Assembly (NCBI GenBank): GCA_965246855.1
Contig: CBDFFP010000006.1
Span: 248,001-312,000, forward strand
Direction: 5' to 3'
DNA from: UBA1952 sp965246855
GTDB taxonomy: Bacteria > Bacteroidota > Bacteroidia > Chitinophagales > Chitinophagaceae
Length of the DNA: 64,000 nucleotides
The position numbers and the translations under genes were made by a program. Under the pieces are notes generated by a model. That model had not been told where the DNA came from. It was given only the letters and a program-made list of their open reading frames with translations, and did not search any database. Every line of letters begins with the position of its first letter. Within the stretch, counting starts at the first letter, position 1. This document shows, one piece after another, positions 32,557 to 40,120 of the stretch.

Positions 32557-33516
32557 TCACAGCCCGTTGGTGTTGAGCATGGCCCGCAAGATATTGGCTT
32601 GTACTTCATGGTCGCTCGTATCCAGAAAGTCCAGTGACGAGATGCGCTCAAGATAGCTGTTCAGCAGTTCTTTCACCTCCGGCGTTCTGTTTTTTCGTAG
32701 CTGCGATTCGGTGTTGCGCAGCTGCTCGTTTTTCGCAGTGAGTTCCTGCGCCATCTTCGCCTTTGAAGACTGCACCTCCTGAATAGCTATATCGCTGATT
32801 CTGGCAAAATCAAAGTTGTTGTAGAAATTCCTGCGTGGATAAAACAGGAAGTAGGTGTCGGAGGCGGTCATTTTGTAAATCTCCAAAGTGTCATCGTCCG
32901 CCTTCAAGCCGCAAATAAAAACATTGGTAAAGCCGTGTTTGCACTGAAGCCCCAAAAGCTTTTTATCAATGATGCCGTAGCCGTTTTTGTATTCCTCGTC
33001 AAGATTATATTGGGTGAACTCTTCAAGAAGCGCAGCCGGAACAGCATGAAAATGATCTTTGCCGTACTGTTTACTGAATTCGTAGATGACCTTTGGAAAA
33101 GGATTGTCGCGGCCATAATCAGACAGGTTGAGATACAGCCGGAAGATGGACTCGTTTATCAGAGCCGTGTGCTTTTGCACAGTGCTTTCATAGCTTTCAA
33201 CGGCCAGTCGCTCGCGTTGGAATTGCGCGATAAGCGTTTCATTAAACTGGATTTCGTCAAAAAGGAGCGATACCGCTTTTTCGTTTCCTTTCTTGATTTT
33301 GCGCAGCAGCTCTACGATGCTTTCTGTAAATTGGATATGGTAAAGTTCCAGCTTATGAATATCCAGCTCCGGCGAAGTTTCAAAAAGCCGGTGAATGACC
33401 TGGGTGCGCACCAGTATTTTAAAGAGCGTTTCTTCTTCAAAAAAAGCAGAAAGCAACTGTAGTTTGCTAACCGTTTTCGTTGAATGCTCCAGAATCCGGG
33501 CTGCATCTTCCGTCAT
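32557..33516 (-). CDS. Uncharacterised Ter-operon protein, 319 residues
   Basis: Not recognised. It is largely helical, with charged heptads in the N-terminal half (TESIVELLRKIKKGNEKAVS) and a possible coiled coil near 250-285 (SSKAKMAQELTAKNEQLRNT). A beta-rich segment in between (about 170-235) has a GLQCKHGFTNVFICGLKADD stretch with two Cys. No signal peptide or membrane helix. It sits between telA (gap 15 bp) and the first VWA gene (gap 43 bp), so it is probably part of the same operon and may link TelA to the VWA-phosphorylation module; no function can be assigned. Confidence 0.7.
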   Translation of the reverse strand: MTEDAARILEHSTKTVSKLQLLSAFFEEETLFKILVRTQVIHRLFETSPELDIHKLELYHIQFTESIVELLRKIKKGNEKAVSLLFDEIQFNETLIAQFQRERLAVESYESTVQKHTALINESIFRLYLNLSDYGRDNPFPKVIYEFSKQYGKDHFHAVPAALLEEFTQYNLDEEYKNGYGIIDKKLLGLQCKHGFTNVFICGLKADDDTLEIYKMTASDTYFLFYPRRNFYNNFDFARISDIAIQEVQSSKAKMAQELTAKNEQLRNTESQLRKNRTPEVKELLNSYLERISSLDFLDTSDHEVQANILRAMLNTNGL

Positions 33517-33531
33517 TCCAAAAAAGGCCGG

Positions 33532-34632
33532 TTAAGCGCGCGTTACATTCTTTTTAAGCTCGCTTTCCAGCAACTGCAATTCTTTGTCCAGCGACCGGCG
33601 GCTTTGCGCGCCTTCTTCGTGAATTTTTTTCACCTCGTTCAGCGTTTCAATCAGCGATTGGGTAGTGCGCTTCAGTGTATCCACCGAGACCACTGTTTTC
33701 TCATTTTCGCGGGCTACGTCAATGCTGTTTTGCTTCAGCAGCGCAGCGTTTTTCTCCAGAATGGTATTGGTAGTGTCGGAGATTTTTTTCTGCATCTCTA
33801 CATTCGCCTTTTGGCGTTGCAGCGCTACCGCAATCGTCAGCTGGTTTTTCCAAACCGGAATGGTGGTCGATACAATGGACTGCGCTTTTTCAGCGATAGA
33901 GGTGTTGTTGTTTTGCACCACGCGGATTTGTGCCAGCGATTGCAGCATAATGAACCGTACCACCTTCATATCGGCCAGCCGCTTGTCCAGTCGGTTCACG
34001 TATTCCCGCAGATCGGCCAGTTCATAGTCGTTATACGCCGACGGATTGGCTTCCATCTCTGAGAGCTTTTCGCTCAGTTCTTTGTACCGCAACTGCCCGG
34101 AAATAATCAACTCTTCCATTTGCCGGATATAGCTCACATTGCTGTCAAACATTGTTTGCAGCGCGCTATTATCCTTAATAGAATTGAGCCTGCCTGCTTT
34201 AATCTTGTTGGTAATCTTGTCGATATTGCTAACTACCGTATCGTACTTCTGGAAAAGCTTTTTCGCATCAAATACCAGCCTGTTCAGGAACGGAATTTTA
34301 GACAGTATCCGCTGAAAGCCCGACTGATTCAGTTCATCTACGTCGATATAATTAAGCTCCGCAAGCAGGTTGTTGATGTGCTCCCCTACCTCGCCGGAGT
34401 TGTAGGTGCGAACGGAAGAAAGAAATTCATTGCTGTATTTCTCCATGGAATTCTGCACCTCCACACCATAGTTCAGAATAGAGTTCACGTCGCCGGGCGT
34501 GAGTCCTTTGCTCAAAGTGCTGTACTTAACCATCTCCTCTGGACTTAACGTAGTAAGGTCCACATTTCCTTCCTTGTCAATTCTCGTGAGTGCGGTAGAA
34601 GCCGGGTTGGGTGTTGCGGGATTTGTTTCCAT
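33532..34632 (-). CDS. telA: TelA/KlaA-like toxic anion resistance protein
   Basis: A 366-residue helical protein of the TelA family: SLSPEEMVKYSTLSKGLTPG-like opening, LLAELNYIDVDELN, IPFLNRLVFDAKKLFQKYDT, and long coiled helices ending in a Lys/Arg-rich tail (LLESELKKNVTRA). TelA proteins are linked to tellurite and other anion resistance and often sit in Ter operons; the biochemical role is unknown. A long inverted repeat lies upstream (34677-34748). Confidence 0.9.
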   Translation of the reverse strand: METNPATPNPASTALTRIDKEGNVDLTTLSPEEMVKYSTLSKGLTPGDVNSILNYGVEVQNSMEKYSNEFLSSVRTYNSGEVGEHINNLLAELNYIDVDELNQSGFQRILSKIPFLNRLVFDAKKLFQKYDTVVSNIDKITNKIKAGRLNSIKDNSALQTMFDSNVSYIRQMEELIISGQLRYKELSEKLSEMEANPSAYNDYELADLREYVNRLDKRLADMKVVRFIMLQSLAQIRVVQNNNTSIAEKAQSIVSTTIPVWKNQLTIAVALQRQKANVEMQKKISDTTNTILEKNAALLKQNSIDVARENEKTVVSVDTLKRTTQSLIETLNEVKKIHEEGAQSRRSLDKELQLLESELKKNVTRA

Positions 34633-34676
34633 AGCTTGAGGTTTTAGGGGAGAAGTGGGGAAGGTTTTGTCGGAAA

Positions 34677-34748
34677 ACTTTTGTCATCCCGGAACGGGAA
34701 CTCGTCGGCTTGCATCTGCTAAGATCCCGTTCCGGGGTGACAAAAGTT
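34677..34748. repeat. REP-like inverted repeat (GTCATCCCGG family)
   Basis: Arms starting AACTTTTGTCATCCCGGAAC at 34677 and ending at 34748 match in 25 of 27 positions around a 19-bp spacer. It lies between telA and the last terD of the operon and resembles the GTCATTCCGAC family in design (GTCATYCCG at the outer end, ATCT/ACT inside). Confidence 0.85.
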
Positions 34749-34791
34749 GCTGTCCGAAAAAGTTTCCCGACTGCATTTGTGGAACAGACGC

Positions 34792-35406
34792 TTACAGATA
34801 ATTGGCGGCTACCGTTTTTACGGTGTCCTCCAGTTTCCGGTCTTTGGTAGGCTCGCCAATTGCGTTAAACTTCCAGTCGCCGTTTTTCTTGTAAAACACG
34901 CCCATAACCATTGATACATTACCAGCAAATCCCGCGCCGTTTGCAATGTCATAGGTTGCAAGCACTTCGCTCACCCGCTTGGGGTCGCCTTCATAAATGC
35001 GGATAGATGCAAAAGGAATCGCACCGAAATCATGACCCCGGAAGCTATTAAGCACAAAAGCCACATAAGACACCGCCGGGTTCAGCTTTGAAAAGTCGAG
35101 CGTAATTACTTCGTTATCGAGGCCATCATCGCCGCCCATATCGCCAGTCAGGTCGTCGCCACTGTGCTTCACCGCCCCGTCTTTGGAGCGCAGGGCACCA
35201 AAGTAAACAACGTCTGTCAGTTGCTTCGCATCGCTGTACAGCGCGCAGCTTGCGTCTAGGTCAACGGCTTCTTTGGTTTTGCCCATCCCAAGAAAGCCTT
35301 TCTTTTCAATGGCGCCCCAGTTGATGCCTACGCACACGTTCTGGATTTTAGCACCGTTGCTTTTCTCTAAGTTTATCCGCTGGCCTTTTTGAAGGTTAAT
35401 AGCCAT
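34792..35406 (-). CDS. terD: TerD family protein
   Basis: A 204-residue TerD-domain protein: MAINLQKGQRINLEKSNGAK start, VDLDASCALYSD, and the calcium-binding acidic loop HSGDDLTGDMGGDDGLDNEV around residue 92, longer than in its paralogues. FVLNSFRGHDFGAIPFASIR follows. TerD proteins bind calcium and are induced by stress. It is one of four TerD-family genes here. Confidence 0.93.
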   Translation of the reverse strand: MAINLQKGQRINLEKSNGAKIQNVCVGINWGAIEKKGFLGMGKTKEAVDLDASCALYSDAKQLTDVVYFGALRSKDGAVKHSGDDLTGDMGGDDGLDNEVITLDFSKLNPAVSYVAFVLNSFRGHDFGAIPFASIRIYEGDPKRVSEVLATYDIANGAGFAGNVSMVMGVFYKKNGDWKFNAIGEPTKDRKLEDTVKTVAANYL

Positions 35407-35474
35407 GTTGTTGGGTGGTGGTTTTTGGGGAAGAAAGTTTACAGAGTTGATTGGAAAACCTGTGCGTTTTTTAT

Positions 35475-35548
35475 ATGCCCGGCGCTACCGCACCGGGTAC
35501 TGTGCATTCCGCGTTGGGTTCCGTACCCGGTGCGGTAGCGCCGGGCAT
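35475..35548. repeat. Perfect 26-bp inverted repeat inside the Ter operon
   Basis: The arms at 35475-35500 (starting ATGCCCGGCGCTACCGCACC) and 35523-35548 are exact inverted copies around a 22-base spacer. It is between two terD genes. On the transcribed strand no T run follows, so a stable mRNA hairpin or a mobile repeat is more likely than a terminator. Confidence 0.9.
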
Positions 35549-35565
35549 TTTTCGGAGTAATCCGC

Positions 35566-36117
35566 TTAGTTATACTTGCTCAGGTAATCCTCCAGCCCGC
35601 CTTTCATGCCAATGCCGACGGCCTCAAATTTCCACTCGTTGTTGCGCTTGTAGATGCGCCCAAATTCTACCGCTGTTTCAATAGAGAAATCTTCTTCCAG
35701 TTCATACTTCAGCACCTCGGAATTGCCGGCGTCCACGATACGTACAAACGAGTTGCGCACCTGCCCAAAGTTCTGCCGCCGCGCTTCTGCCTCGTGAATG
35801 GTCACCACAATGCAGATTTCCGTTACCTGTGGGTCAATTTTAGAAAGGTCAATTTTTATCTGCTCGTCATCGCCCGCGCCATCGCCGGTAAGGTTGTCGC
35901 CGGTGTGCGTCACAGCGCCATCGGGCGTTTTGGGGTTGTTGTAAAAAACGAAATGTGCGTCGGAAAGAATTTTTTTATTCTCGCCCATCACAAACACGGA
36001 AGCGTCCAGGTCAAAAGCGGTTCCGGTGGTGGCGTTGTTGGTGTCCCATCCCAGCCCTACGGTAAACACGGGGGCGCTAAGCGTTTCGCGCTGTCCTTTT
36101 TGAAGATTAATGGCCAT
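35566..36117 (-). CDS. terD: TerD/TerE family protein
   Basis: A 183-residue TerD-domain protein: AFDLDASVFVMGENKKILSD, acidic loop HTGDNLTGDGAGDDEQIKID (about residue 76) and FGQVRNSFVRIVDAGNSEVL. It is closest to the gene at 38385. The start overlaps the end of the phosphoribosyltransferase-like gene by 11 bp, so translation is coupled. Confidence 0.94.
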   Translation of the reverse strand: MAINLQKGQRETLSAPVFTVGLGWDTNNATTGTAFDLDASVFVMGENKKILSDAHFVFYNNPKTPDGAVTHTGDNLTGDGAGDDEQIKIDLSKIDPQVTEICIVVTIHEAEARRQNFGQVRNSFVRIVDAGNSEVLKYELEEDFSIETAVEFGRIYKRNNEWKFEAVGIGMKGGLEDYLSKYN

Positions 36118-36958
36118 GCTCTATGGTTGTTTTAAGGGGTTTTATGTCTGGTAATTGACGACTAAGGTAGTGAAGATTCCGCTGGTACGCCTCGATTGTG
36201 TGGTATCCATTGCCCAGCGCCATATTGTAAAGTTGATGGATGAACGCTGCACATTGTAGCGGAATGAAAGAGGCAAAGTTATTTAAATCAGCATTAAGCA
36301 GGTATTTTACAACCCGGGTATTCAGGGCAAAACGTCCGCTGTTAATAATGGGTTCCAGATCCCAAACGTCCTTTACGGAATAGTAGTTAAGAAAATTCTC
36401 GATGTTTGGGTGAATGTTTTTATTGGTGAGTTCCGCAAAATAAAGCAGGTGTATTTCGTTGGCCAGTCCGTACTCCGCTACCATTTTCAAAATCATGCGC
36501 TCGTGGCTTCCGGTAATCCGGATATCATCCAGAAAAAGCAGGATTTTCCCTTCTACAAATATCCGGTCAATATGAAACGTGTCATTGCCAATCAACTGCA
36601 TTCGTTGCGCCGCGTCTAATTCGCCGTAGTCTTCTTTATAGGTAATCGTGCGGTGAACTTTCGCTTCCTGCACCACGGGCAGGTCGTGCGCTGCCAGCCA
36701 AGCGTTAAGGCTATAAACAAAATAATTCTTCAACGCAAAAGTCGCCGTCGGAATAAACGAATACGGACTGGAAAGCACCACAAACTGGCCCGAAGGACGG
36801 TTTGGGATCAGGTGATTTTGGATAAACCCTTCCGCAAGGGCTTCGCCAAATTTTTGGGCCACGGCGTCGCTCCCAAATTTAAACCGACTGTAATCGTCCG
36901 GCGAAAATCCAAATTCCCCTGCATTTTCAATCTTGTGAAGCGTGTAGGTCGTGGTCAT
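36107..36958 (-). CDS. Ter-operon phosphoribosyltransferase-like protein
   Basis: A 283-residue protein with a type I phosphoribosyltransferase signature LLFLDDIRITGSHERM near residue 140 (acidic pair followed by a small-residue loop), preceded by IPTATFALKNYFVYSLNAWL. In Ter gene clusters such PRTases are proposed to make a nucleoside-like metabolite together with HAD and other enzymes. It overlaps the HAD gene by 4 bp and terD by 11 bp. No ATP-grasp or other synthetic gene was seen here. The substrate is unknown. Confidence 0.78.
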   Translation of the reverse strand: MTTTYTLHKIENAGEFGFSPDDYSRFKFGSDAVAQKFGEALAEGFIQNHLIPNRPSGQFVVLSSPYSFIPTATFALKNYFVYSLNAWLAAHDLPVVQEAKVHRTITYKEDYGELDAAQRMQLIGNDTFHIDRIFVEGKILLFLDDIRITGSHERMILKMVAEYGLANEIHLLYFAELTNKNIHPNIENFLNYYSVKDVWDLEPIINSGRFALNTRVVKYLLNADLNNFASFIPLQCAAFIHQLYNMALGNGYHTIEAYQRNLHYLSRQLPDIKPLKTTIEHGH

Positions 36959-37656
36959 AGGGGCAGCAGCGATTGAAGGGTATGTTCGTTGGAATGGACA
37001 AGCAGACCGTCAATACGGACGGCGCGCGCGCCTTCCAAGTCGGCATACGCATTATCGCCAATGTGAATGATTTGGTTTCGCTCCATGCTTCCCCCATAAA
37101 ATTTCTGTACCCACGCAATCATCCGCTCGTACAACGCCCGGTTTGGTTTAGACATGCCTTCTTCGTCGGAATACATTTGGTGATCAAACAAAAAATCTAT
37201 TTTTAATATTTTAAGCACTTTCCGCAAAGTGTGGCCTTTGATAAAACCCGTATTACTGAGCAGACTAAAGGAAGCACCACTTTTCTCTTTGAGTATGGAC
37301 AGAATTTCCGCTGTCTGTTCGCTATATAAAAGAGGCATGTATTCTAGAACCAAATTTTCCATTTTTTCATAAAGCCTCTTAATGTCCACATCTTTTATTG
37401 ATTCCTCACAACCGTTTAGCAGGCTGATAACCATCAGGTACATTTCTTCGGCATCTATATTACCACCGGTGTGTTCATTAATGCTATTGCACATTAAATC
37501 AACCTGACGAAAAACAAAAGCCACTTCTTCAATTGTTTTTTGTTTGGCGTTGAAATGCTGGTGAAAATACCGGGTTCGGGTGGTTTTGAACGCCGGGTTG
37601 GATTTAATAAGGGTGAGCCAGAGATCAAAAGAATAATGGCGGTACAGAAGCATCAA
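36955..37656 (-). CDS. HAD-superfamily hydrolase of the Ter operon
   Basis: A 233-residue HAD-like protein. Motif I lies at the N-terminus (HYSFDLWLTLIKSNP, where D-x-W-x-T replaces D-x-D-x-T), motif II Ser/Thr in FSLLSNTGFIKG near residue 135, and motif III/IV in IIHIGDNAYADLEGARAV near residue 200 (GDN acidic). The second Asp of motif I is replaced by Trp, a change expected to weaken phosphatase activity. It is coupled with the PRTase-like gene by a 4-bp overlap. Confidence 0.8.
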   Translation of the reverse strand: MMLLYRHYSFDLWLTLIKSNPAFKTTRTRYFHQHFNAKQKTIEEVAFVFRQVDLMCNSINEHTGGNIDAEEMYLMVISLLNGCEESIKDVDIKRLYEKMENLVLEYMPLLYSEQTAEILSILKEKSGASFSLLSNTGFIKGHTLRKVLKILKIDFLFDHQMYSDEEGMSKPNRALYERMIAWVQKFYGGSMERNQIIHIGDNAYADLEGARAVRIDGLLVHSNEHTLQSLLPL

Positions 37657-37692
37657 AGAGGATATCCGGTGAGGCCTTGGAAGGCAATGCAG

Positions 37693-38373
37693 TTAAGGCA
37701 AATAGCCTTTTAAAATTTCAACGAAACTGTCCGAAGGATGCGGATTACCGATAGCCCGGAACTTCCAGGAGTCCTCCCTGCGATACAGTTCAGCAAAGGT
37801 CATAGAGCGCATACCATCATAAGCAGCTTCGCCAGAGAGACTAAACCTAGCAATTTCCTTCCCCCGGCTATCAACTGCACGGATAAAGGCATTTTTCAGC
37901 ATTCCAAAATGCTGATTGTTCTGTTGCCCCTGATAGATACTAACGATGAAAACAATCCGGTCATATTTTGGACTGAGCGCGTCCAATTTCACGATAATTT
38001 GCTCATCATCGCCCTCACCAGCACCTGTCCGGTTATCACCAGTGAGCCATATATGACCGGAAGGATGCTTCATGGAGTTGAAGAAGATAATGTCTCCTTC
38101 ATACAGGTTCACATTTCGCCCGTTGGTTGCCTGCACGGTGTGCCCGGTATTGGCCACCTTGCCGTTTGCATCCAAAAGAAAAGCAATGGCGTCTAGGTCA
38201 TATTCGGCTTCCTTGGAGCCACTGCCTAAAAGCTTGCCCAAAAAACCGCCGGACGGTTTCTGTTGCTTCATATCCCAACCCAGACCGATGGTCACCGTAT
38301 TGAGATCGAAAGATTCTCCACGTTCGTTTTTGCGAAGGTCAATCGTTTGTCCTTTTACAAGACTGATAGCCAT
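37693..38373 (-). CDS. terD: TerD family protein
   Basis: A 226-residue TerD-domain protein, longer than its paralogues because of an insertion GLGWDMKQQKPSGGFLGKLL near residue 30. The acidic loop is LTGDNRTGAGEGDDEQIIVK near residue 113. FDLNTVTIGLGW and YDLDAIAFLLD are typical. It follows the first terD at a distance of 11 bp. Confidence 0.92.
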   Translation of the reverse strand: MAISLVKGQTIDLRKNERGESFDLNTVTIGLGWDMKQQKPSGGFLGKLLGSGSKEAEYDLDAIAFLLDANGKVANTGHTVQATNGRNVNLYEGDIIFFNSMKHPSGHIWLTGDNRTGAGEGDDEQIIVKLDALSPKYDRIVFIVSIYQGQQNNQHFGMLKNAFIRAVDSRGKEIARFSLSGEAAYDGMRSMTFAELYRREDSWKFRAIGNPHPSDSFVEILKGYLP

Positions 38374-38384
38374 GAGCTTGGGTT

Positions 38385-38960
38385 TTATTTGATGATTTGT
38401 CCTTTGTAATATTTTGAAAGAAAGAAGCCCAGGTCTTCTTTATAGCCAATCCCGGAAGCTTCGAATTTCCAGTTACCATCACGTTTGTAGAGACGGCCAA
38501 ATTCAACCCCCGTCTCAATTGAAAAATCTTCTCCAAGTTCATATTTGGCAATCTCTTGTCCGTCACTGTCATCTATAATCCGGATATAGGAGGCCCTCAC
38601 TTGCCCAAAGTTTTGCCGGCGCGCTACGGTATCATGAATCGTGACCACAAAAAGAATCTCCTGAACAGCCGGATCAACTTTAGACAAATCTACCTGAATC
38701 GTTTCGTCGTCGCCGTTTGCGCTGTTGCCCCCCGTAGGGTCATCACCTGTATGATGCAGCGCGCCATCCGGCGAGTCTGTATTGCCGTAAAACACAAAAT
38801 ATTCCTCTTTTGGAATCAGCCGGGCGCCATCAATCACAAACGCGGAAGCGTCCAAGTCGAAAGCCTGACCCGTTCCTTCATTAGGATTCCAGCCGAGGCC
38901 GACGCTGATTTTAGAAAGGCCAATTTCAATTTTTTGCCCTTTCTGTAAGTTGATAGGCAT
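38385..38960 (-). CDS. terD: TerD/TerE family protein, first gene of the Ter operon
   Basis: A 191-residue TerD-domain protein; the start is the Met of MPINLQKGQKIEIGLSKISV (38960), because upstream codons are not conserved with the paralogues. FDLDASAFVIDGARLIPKEE and acidic loop HTGDDPTGGNSANGDDETIQ follow. It is preceded by about 110 bp and then the tRNA-Val terminator, so the operon promoter must lie in that gap. Confidence 0.94.
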   Translation of the reverse strand: MPINLQKGQKIEIGLSKISVGLGWNPNEGTGQAFDLDASAFVIDGARLIPKEEYFVFYGNTDSPDGALHHTGDDPTGGNSANGDDETIQVDLSKVDPAVQEILFVVTIHDTVARRQNFGQVRASYIRIIDDSDGQEIAKYELGEDFSIETGVEFGRLYKRDGNWKFEASGIGYKEDLGFFLSKYYKGQIIK

Positions 38961-39070
38961 AAGTGCAGGCAGATTGTGTTTAAAACGCGAATGAAGAAAG
39001 ACTTCCGGTTGATTACGAAGAGCAGGTAAAGATAATAGGGAGATTTCACTAAGAGGGCCTTCATGGGCCG

Positions 39071-39106
39071 AAAAAAAAGCCCCGACGAAAATCGTCGGGG
39101 CTTTTT
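39071..39106. terminator. Terminator downstream of tRNA-Val
   Basis: AAAAAAAAGCCCCGACGA, then AAA, then TCGTCGGGGCTTTTT: a perfect GC stem bordered by A and T runs, active on both strands. It separates the tRNA from the Ter operon. Confidence 0.93.
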
Positions 39107-39117
39107 GGGGGTGGTAG

Positions 39118-39192
39118 TGGAAGCACACGGGTTCGAACCGCGGACCCCCTCGGTGTAAACGAGGTGCTCTGAACCAGCTGAGCTATGCTTCC
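39118..39192 (-). tRNA. tRNA-Val (anticodon TAC)
   Basis: On the minus strand the 75-base gene folds into a full cloverleaf: acceptor GGAAGCA/TGCTTCC, D arm GCTC/GAGC, anticodon stem CCTCG/CGAGG with loop TTTACAC (anticodon TAC), T arm CGCGG/CCGTG with TTCGAAC, discriminator A. CCA is not encoded. Confidence 0.97.
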
Positions 39193-39203
39193 GTTTGGGG
39201 TTG

Positions 39204-39236
39204 CAAATATAAAAGCACAGCTTCCAGACGGCCAAA
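39204..39236 (-). promoter_or_regulatory. Bacteroidota-type promoter of tRNA-Val
   Basis: On the minus strand TTTG (39233-39236) is followed after 21 bases by TATATTTG (39204-39211), matching the -33 TTTG and -7 TAnnTTTG consensus of Bacteroidota sigma factor; the -7 element ends 12 bp before the tRNA. Confidence 0.75.
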
Positions 39237-39299
39237 TTTTCTTTCCACAATTTTTTCTGCGCCGCTTTTCAGGGATATCCTTATTCCCCTTTTCCCCAC

Positions 39300-40067
39300 C
39301 TACAAAATCCCTTTCTCCACCAGATACTTAAACAGCTTTTCCAGCGGCGCGGCGGGGTTGAAAAGAATGGTGGCGGTTCTGCCGTCGCTCAAAATCATCC
39401 AGTCGGCGTCTGCATTATCGTTGGGGTGCGAGGCTTTGCAGACCAGCGCGTCGGAAGTATTGTACACCGAAATCGTGGTGATGCCGCCGTCTTCCGTGCG
39501 CTTGAAAACGCCTACCAACTCGCTGTTGTTGTAGATGTTGGTCTCCTTCAGAGAAATGTCTGCCGGCGCACCGGTACGTGGCGGTGCAACTACCGGCGCG
39601 CTGTTCACGACTACATTGCCCCCCTGCGGCTGCGTCACAAAAGAGCCGTGGTTGAGGATGATAAACTTCCGCTCCTCTTCCAGGCTCACCGCGTCGTTCT
39701 GCACCAGGTTGGCGGCCACAATTTTCCGGGCCATCGGCTTGATAATGCCGGTAAGCAAACTAAAGCCGGTAATCACACACTGATTGCCGCTTTTGGTGAA
39801 CACCATTAGGTACTCCGTCACGTTGGTAGTGCCGTTGCCGGTATAGCGCACGCTGTTTTGGTGTTTTAGATAAGCCAGCTCTTTGTGCTCCAGATTTTGC
39901 AGGGAATAATCGCTTTCCTGCAACACACCGAGGCTCTTCGGCTCCAAGTAAAAAGCGGGCTTGTCGTTCACCGACACGAGGCCGGTTTTTTTATCCACAT
40001 CCACGCCTTGAGCGAACAGCGGAAAAGCACACAGCAGCGCAAAGGCTGCGAGAAGGTATTGTTTCAT
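39300..40067 (-). CDS. Secreted hypothetical protein
   Basis: A 255-residue protein with signal peptide MKQYLLAAFALLCAFPLFA (cleavage before QG). The mature part is mostly beta strand with a Pro/Val-rich linker in the middle (VVVNSAPVVAPPRTGAPADI). No known domain is recognised. It follows the tRNA in reverse order and precedes a propeller protein on the same strand with a gap of 53 bp, so the two may be co-expressed. Confidence 0.75.
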   Translation of the reverse strand: MKQYLLAAFALLCAFPLFAQGVDVDKKTGLVSVNDKPAFYLEPKSLGVLQESDYSLQNLEHKELAYLKHQNSVRYTGNGTTNVTEYLMVFTKSGNQCVITGFSLLTGIIKPMARKIVAANLVQNDAVSLEEERKFIILNHGSFVTQPQGGNVVVNSAPVVAPPRTGAPADISLKETNIYNNSELVGVFKRTEDGGITTISVYNTSDALVCKASHPNDNADADWMILSDGRTATILFNPAAPLEKLFKYLVEKGIL

Positions 40068-40120
40068 AGAAAACGATAAGGAGTAAAGGAGAGAAGGAAA
40101 ATCTTCTGCAAGGAACCGCG

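Noticed and set aside
39118..39192. tRNA-Val as the attachment site of a Ter genomic island
   Set aside because: No copy of the tRNA 3' end was found at the other edge of the operon (25462-26150) and no integrase is present; only a 6-base match (TGGAAG) near 26140.
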